A stretch of DNA of 36,561 nt from Salinarchaeum sp. Its GTDB lineage: Archaea > Halobacteriota > Halobacteria > Halobacteriales > SKNY01. The position numbers and the translations under genes are program-made. Shown here piece after piece: positions 32,855 to 36,561 of this stretch; positions within the stretch are counted from its first letter, which is position 1, and every line of letters starts with the position of its first letter. The stretch spans positions 1 through 36,561 of the forward strand of contig SKNY01000117.1 of NCBI GenBank assembly GCA_007123105.1, written 5' to 3'. A model generated the notes under the pieces. That model searched no databases, had not been told where the DNA came from, and worked only from the letters and a program-made list of their open reading frames with translations.

Positions 32855-33882
32855 CGGTCCGACCCCCCGCGCCGCACACCCACGAGCCGGGCGGCAACCT
32901 CGACGGCGTCGACCATACTCGTCGCATCCGCGACGCCCTGCCCGGCAATGTCAAAGGCAGTCCCGTGATCCACGCTCGTCCGGACGATCGGCAGGCCGAT
33001 CGTGACGTTCACACCACTGACGGCCTCCCCGGCGGAGAAGCCGAGCATCTTGATCGGAATGTGGCCCTGATCGTGATACATCGATACCACACAGTCGAAC
33101 TCGCCGGCGGCTGCCCGCACGTAGACGGTATCAGGTGAGATCGGACCGACGGCATCGATCTCCGCGTCCCTGACCTGTGCGACGGCCGGGGCAATCTCGT
33201 CGGCATCTTCGGTCCCGAGCAGCCGGTCGTCTCCGGCGTGGGGGTTCAGCCCGGCCACCGCGATCGTCGGTGCGTCGATACCGAGCTCTCGGAGCGCCCC
33301 GTGGGTCACGTGAATCGTCTCGACGACGCGGTCCGTCTCGACGAGTGCACACGCCTCCCGCAATGGGACGTGGGTGCTGACGTGAGTTACCCGCAAGCCG
33401 TGGGCGATCAGCATCATCGAATACCGTTCCGTGTTGGTACGGGCAGCGAGAAGGCCGGTGTGGCCGGCGTGTTCACTGCCGGCCGCACGCGTGGCCTGTT
33501 TGTTGATGGGGGCGGTCACGATCGCGTCGATGGCGCCCTCGAGTGCCAGCTCGATCGCCCGCTCGACGTACGCCAAACTCGCCCGACCGAAGGCAGCGTC
33601 CACCACGCCCCACCGGTGATCCGACACGTTTGCGAGGTCGAGAAGCGGGAGCACCGACCGGTCAACCGCCGTCGCCTCGGCCGGCGTGTCGATCCGCTGC
33701 AGCCCAACGTCGGCCTCGCAGACGTCGATCGCCGCCTCGAGGACGGGCTCGTCTCCGATCACGACCGGCACCACGTGCTGGCGGATGCGCTCGTGTGCCT
33801 GCACGATGACCTCAGGTCCGATCCCGGACGGATCACCCATGGTGATCCCGACGATGACATCCTCCGGGTTCTGGCGGCTCAT
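32851..33882 (-). CDS. pdxA: 4-hydroxythreonine-4-phosphate dehydrogenase family protein (PdxA/PdxA2)
   Basis: 343 residues from ATG 33882 (MSRQNPEDVIVGITMGDPSG); the ORF continues to 33906, but a TATA box sits 26 bases before 33882. Family motifs: TMGDPSGIGPEV, TAPINKQATRAAG, GHTGLLAARTNTERYSMMLI, STHVPLREA and SMYHDQGHIPIKMLGF, giving the three metal-binding His residues. PdxA oxidises 4-phosphohydroxythreonine in PLP synthesis of bacteria, a route that haloarchaea, using PdxS/PdxT, do not need. A PdxA2-like role is therefore likely: oxidative decarboxylation of a phosphorylated four-carbon acid such as 4-phospho-D-erythronate. No DtnK/DUF1537 kinase is seen in the window. It is first in a two-gene operon with the LarA-like gene. 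Confidence 0.88.
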   Translation of the reverse strand: MSRQNPEDVIVGITMGDPSGIGPEVIVQAHERIRQHVVPVVIGDEPVLEAAIDVCEADVGLQRIDTPAEATAVDRSVLPLLDLANVSDHRWGVVDAAFGRASLAYVERAIELALEGAIDAIVTAPINKQATRAAGSEHAGHTGLLAARTNTERYSMMLIAHGLRVTHVSTHVPLREACALVETDRVVETIHVTHGALRELGIDAPTIAVAGLNPHAGDDRLLGTEDADEIAPAVAQVRDAEIDAVGPISPDTVYVRAAAGEFDCVVSMYHDQGHIPIKMLGFSAGEAVSGVNVTIGLPIVRTSVDHGTAFDIAGQGVADATSMVDAVEVAARLVGVRRGGSDR

Positions 33883-33904
33883 ACGTGCCGATGGAGGGCA
33901 GACC

Positions 33905-33911
33905 AATTAAT
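33905..33911 (-). promoter_or_regulatory. TATA box for the PdxA-like/LarA-like operon
   Basis: ATTAATT on the minus strand is centred 26 bases before the ATG at 33882, supporting a leaderless start there. Confidence 0.55.
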
Positions 33912-33978
33912 GGTGGTCCGTTCGCTCGCGGTCAAGACTGATCGTCGGGAATCCCCGTGCCAACCGGCACCGCTGACG

Positions 33979-34446
33979 TTATCGATCGGGAGCAGTATCA
34001 CGTCGCCGACCGCTGATGTCCGTTGGTTCAAGGAGGTACCAGTCGCGTTCGAGATCATCCGCCCCCGTCCACCGGATCTCCTCGGCACCGTCATCGGCCT
34101 GCGTGACGAAGGTTGCAATGGAGCGTTCCGAGAGATCGGCCACCGTTGCCGGGCGGAGGAACCCGGTGACGATGACGCTCTCCCACACCTCCTTGCTCTC
34201 GACGGCGTACACGACGAGCGTGACCTCGTTCGAGGAGGACAGGAAGGCCTGCTTTTTGCTCGAGCCGATATTGAGCAATTCGAACACGAACCGATTGTGC
34301 TCGCGTTCGTACCCGAACGACACCGGAATGCCGTAGGCGTTGTTGTTCCGTGCCAACGCGAGGACGCCGTGGCCGCGTGATTCCAACAATGATACACACG
34401 CCGCCAACGACATCGCTTCGCCGACCTGGGCGGGTTTGTCCGTCAT
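33979..34446 (-). CDS. Pyridoxamine 5'-phosphate oxidase family (FMN split-barrel) protein
   Basis: 155 residues from ATG 34446 (MTDKPAQVGEAMSL); the ORF extends to 34551 with a less likely Arg/His-rich leader, and a TATA-like ATTTGTAT lies 25 bases before 34446. The sequence CVSLLESRGHGVLALARNNN, GIPVSFGYEREHNRFVFELL and SKKQAFLSSSNEVTLVVYAV matches the haloarchaeal pyridoxamine-5'-phosphate-oxidase-related split-barrel family. Small members of this kind bind FMN, F420 or haem; which one, and the substrate, cannot be told. It is monocistronic and upstream of the PdxA-like gene, separated by about 100 bases, so the shared vitamin B6 naming is probably coincidental. Confidence 0.8.
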   Translation of the reverse strand: MTDKPAQVGEAMSLAACVSLLESRGHGVLALARNNNAYGIPVSFGYEREHNRFVFELLNIGSSKKQAFLSSSNEVTLVVYAVESKEVWESVIVTGFLRPATVADLSERSIATFVTQADDGAEEIRWTGADDLERDWYLLEPTDISGRRRDTAPDR

Positions 34447-34466
34447 GTGCGGACTCTCGTTCCGAG

Positions 34467-34475
34467 GATACAAAT
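34467..34475 (-). promoter_or_regulatory. TATA box for the FMN split-barrel gene
   Basis: ATTTGTATC on the minus strand is centred about 25 bases before the ATG at 34446, consistent with a leaderless transcript. Confidence 0.45.
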
Positions 34476-34720
34476 CCCCCCACCGGAGCTGCCCGTGGTG
34501 TGACCGGTGTTCGCGTCCGGTATCAGTCATCAGGACAACAAGTCCGTTCACCAGGGACGCTCCACTAACACCTTACGAGAGGAGGCCAATACGGGTCCAT
34601 GCGTCGATGCTCCACGGGCGAGAGTGACGGTTGTGCTACACGCTGTCGCCAACCCAACCGGGCGCGAGGTGCTTCGTCCCGCAAGCAGCCTCAGGTCGTG
34701 AGGAATCTTCGGTAGTAGGT

Positions 34721-36145
34721 GTGTCCAGCACACCCCCGTCCGATGTCGTGATCCATTGGCATCGTCGTGACCTCAGAACATCCGATAATCACGGCCTCGC
34801 GCAGGCGGCAACAGCGGGTGCAGTCGTGCCGGTGTTCGTGGTCGATCCAGGAGTACTCGATCACGCTGGACCACCGCGAGTGACGTTCATGCTCGCGTGT
34901 CTGTCGAGTCTCCGCCAACGGTATCGTGACCTCGGGAGCGACCTCGAGATCAGGATCGGGGATCCAGCGACCATACTACCAGCGCTAGCCGACCGGTACG
35001 GAGCAGACGCGGTCGTCTGGAACGTTGATTACTCGGGGCTTGCCCGCGAACGGGAGGCCGCGGTTCGAACGTCCCTTCGGGCCCACGGGATCGACGTGAC
35101 GACCTTCGATGACGTGTACCTCCATCCGCCGGGATCGATAACCAACAATGCCGGCGATCCCTATGCAGTGTTTTCGTATTTTTGGGAGAAGTGGACGGCT
35201 CGGGAACCCGACAGCCCGCACCCGTCACCGAGCCCGACGGATCTCTATCCCGTGTCAGGGCCAGAGCTACCGACCCGTCGCAAGCTCGGCTGTGTTCCGC
35301 CCGAAGCGGACGTGCCACCTGGCGGGATCGAGGCGGGAACCGAGCGGCTCGCGGCGTTCTGTGCTGACGCCATCTATGCGTACGATGCGAACCGGGACAG
35401 GCCGGCCGCGAACGGCACGTCCCGGTTGTCGCCACACCTCAAATGGGGCACCCTCGGCATCAGAACCGTTCGTGAGATGGTCGATCGTGCAGGAGCCGAA
35501 GCACCGAATCAACCGGGCGCTGACTCCTGTGAGGCGTTTGCACGCCAACTCGCGTGGCGGGATTTCTACGGCCACGTGCTTGCAGAGAAGCCGGACACCG
35601 TCTCGACGGCATACCGGACATACGAACGACCGATTCAGTGGCGAGCGGACCCGGACGGGGTACAGGCGTGGAAGGACGGCATGACGGGATTTCCCATCGT
35701 CGACGCGGGGATGCGCCAGCTACGGCGGGAGGCATTCATGCACAATCGGGTTCGCATGATCGTCGCCTCCTTTCTGACGAAGGATCTTCTCGTCGATTGG
35801 CGGACCGGCTATGCGTGGTTTCGGGAACGATTGGTCGATCACGACACGGCCAATGACGTCGGCGGCTGGCAGTGGGCCGCTGGGACCGGGACCGATGCCC
35901 AGCCGTATTTCCGAATATTCAACCCGACCATCCAGGGTGAGCGCTACGATCCCGACGCCGACTACATCCGGACGTATGTTCCCGAGCTCCAGGGCGTTGC
36001 CACCGACGTCATCCACGGATGGAACGACCTCGATGCAGCGGATCGAACGACCGCGGCACCGGCCTACCCAGCACCGATCCTCAACCACGCCGACCGTCGG
36101 GAGCTGGCAATCGAGATGTTCGAGACGGCCCGCGGCGGAGACTAG
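34721..36145 (+). CDS. phr: Deoxyribodipyrimidine photolyase (CPD class I)
   Basis: 474 residues from GTG 34721; the ORF opens at ATG 34631, but the extra 30 residues are Cys/Ser-rich and unlike the family. The alpha/beta antenna domain begins DVVIHWHRRDLRTSDNHGL. The FAD-binding helical domain shows SRLSPHLKWGTLGIRTV, WRDFYGHVLAEKP, GMTGFPIVDAGMRQLRREAF, MHNRVRMIVASFLTKDLLVD and the signature DVGGWQWAAGTGTDAQPYFR, ending FNPTIQGERYDPDADYIR. This is the class I cyclobutane-pyrimidine-dimer photolyase pattern, repairing UV lesions with FADH- and light, and corresponds to haloarchaeal Phr2. The length fits (family about 460-480). It may use an 8-HDF-type antenna, as in haloarchaea, but that is not visible in sequence. 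It converges on the SDR-like gene, 49 bases away. Confidence 0.93.
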   Translation: MSSTPPSDVVIHWHRRDLRTSDNHGLAQAATAGAVVPVFVVDPGVLDHAGPPRVTFMLACLSSLRQRYRDLGSDLEIRIGDPATILPALADRYGADAVVWNVDYSGLAREREAAVRTSLRAHGIDVTTFDDVYLHPPGSITNNAGDPYAVFSYFWEKWTAREPDSPHPSPSPTDLYPVSGPELPTRRKLGCVPPEADVPPGGIEAGTERLAAFCADAIYAYDANRDRPAANGTSRLSPHLKWGTLGIRTVREMVDRAGAEAPNQPGADSCEAFARQLAWRDFYGHVLAEKPDTVSTAYRTYERPIQWRADPDGVQAWKDGMTGFPIVDAGMRQLRREAFMHNRVRMIVASFLTKDLLVDWRTGYAWFRERLVDHDTANDVGGWQWAAGTGTDAQPYFRIFNPTIQGERYDPDADYIRTYVPELQGVATDVIHGWNDLDAADRTTAAPAYPAPILNHADRRELAIEMFETARGGD

Positions 36146-36194
36146 CGGGTCGGCAACGGTACTGCCGAAAATCCGTCGAGGGGGGTTCAAGGCG

Positions 36195-36561
36195 TCAATC
36201 GGCTGCGAGCGCCAACGAGACGGCCTCGTCAAAGGGCGTCAGCGTGATCGGCACGAGCGTGCGGATCCGTTCATCCCTGGCCACAACGGGCGTGGCGAGC
36301 CCGTAAACGAGGGGGTGGGCGACCTGTTTCGGGACGTCGGTCACGAGATCGACCCAGTACACAGACAGAGCCGGCGTGAGGACGGGAACTGGAATGATGC
36401 GAGGGTGTTTCCCGAGCTGTGCACCCGTTCGCACTAGCATCTCCTGGTACGTGAGCACCTCGGGACCGCCGATATCGAAGGTCTCACCGGCGGTCGCTGG
36501 TACCTCGAGCACGCCGGTCAAGTAGCCGATGACGTCCTGGAGGGCGATGGGCTGACAGCTG
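36195..36561 (-). CDS. NAD(P)-binding SDR protein (NDUFA9-like), C-terminal part
   Basis: The gene continues past the right edge. The visible about 122 residues begin CQPIALQDVIGYLTGVLEVP and include AGETFDIGGPEVLTYQEMLV, a signature of atypical (complex-I-type, NDUFA9-like) extended SDRs, then HPRIIPVPVLTPALSVYWVD and the end of the protein, EAVSLALAAD. The Rossmann core with its GxxGxxG motif lies outside the window. In haloarchaea such proteins are annotated as NAD(P)H-binding protein or NAD-dependent epimerase/dehydratase. The substrate is unknown. Confidence 0.85.
   Translation of the reverse strand, partial: SCQPIALQDVIGYLTGVLEVPATAGETFDIGGPEVLTYQEMLVRTGAQLGKHPRIIPVPVLTPALSVYWVDLVTDVPKQVAHPLVYGLATPVVARDERIRTLVPITLTPFDEAVSLALAAD

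Noticed and set aside
33238-34380. 380-codon + ORF over the PdxA-like and FMN split-barrel genes
   Set aside because: Antisense shadow of two convincing minus-strand genes; its translation has no family motif.

Overview
The window reads as the chromosome of a halophilic archaeon (class Halobacteria). The signs are high-GC DNA with strong GC3 bias, strongly acidic proteins, a Tat-type signal followed by a PGF-CTERM-like tail on a secreted hydrolase, a Tat-plus-lipobox lipoprotein, and TATA-like boxes centred about 25-28 bases before many start codons, which is the pattern of leaderless haloarchaeal transcripts. TAG, TGA and TAA all terminate intact genes. I saw no rRNA, tRNA, CRISPR array or intact insertion sequence.

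Layout. 1-131: end of a cspA-type cold-shock gene. 619-4373: a secreted GH10-like protein and a BNR/sialidase-fold protein. 4698-4943: a small membrane protein. 5436-10180: a translationally coupled pair, an Mre11/SbcD-like nuclease and a 1156-residue Rad50/SbcC/YhaN-like ATPase with a central membrane hairpin and an unusual C-terminal extension. 10196-13848: a SnoaL-like protein, a hypothetical, an orphan trpB and an endonuclease/exonuclease/phosphatase protein. 14008-16570: a decayed stretch with a probable helicase-nuclease remnant, a small membrane protein and a second broken reading frame. 16708-26331: carbohydrate-related genes (PHP protein with an inserted beta-sandwich, six-hairpin-like protein, broken TIM-barrel isomerase, DUF1593 protein, heparinase II/III-like protein) with a lipoprotein and a broken membrane protein between them. 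26850-30122: a chorismate-lyase-like protein, a GNAT acetyltransferase, a PaaK-type AMP-forming ligase and a 62-residue protein. 30115-36561: rhodanese remnant, calcineurin-like phosphoesterase, a LarA-like/PdxA-like operon, an FMN-binding split-barrel protein, a class I photolyase, and a partial NAD(P)-binding SDR protein.

Three themes run through the window. One is an unconventional glycan or sugar-acid locus built from families more familiar from Planctomycetes and Lentisphaerae than from classical PULs; only the GH10-like protein carries an export signal, so most steps are probably cytoplasmic. The second is DNA repair (Mre11/Rad50-like pair, photolyase, EEP-fold protein, decayed helicase-nuclease). 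The third is gene decay: at least five loci carry nonsense codons and/or frameshifts while keeping readable protein sequence, so this is probably an accessory region losing genes. The best candidates for something undescribed are the membrane-anchored Mre11/Rad50-like pair, the GH10-like protein lacking its acid/base glutamate, and the chorismate lyase/GNAT/acyl-ligase/small-protein cluster.
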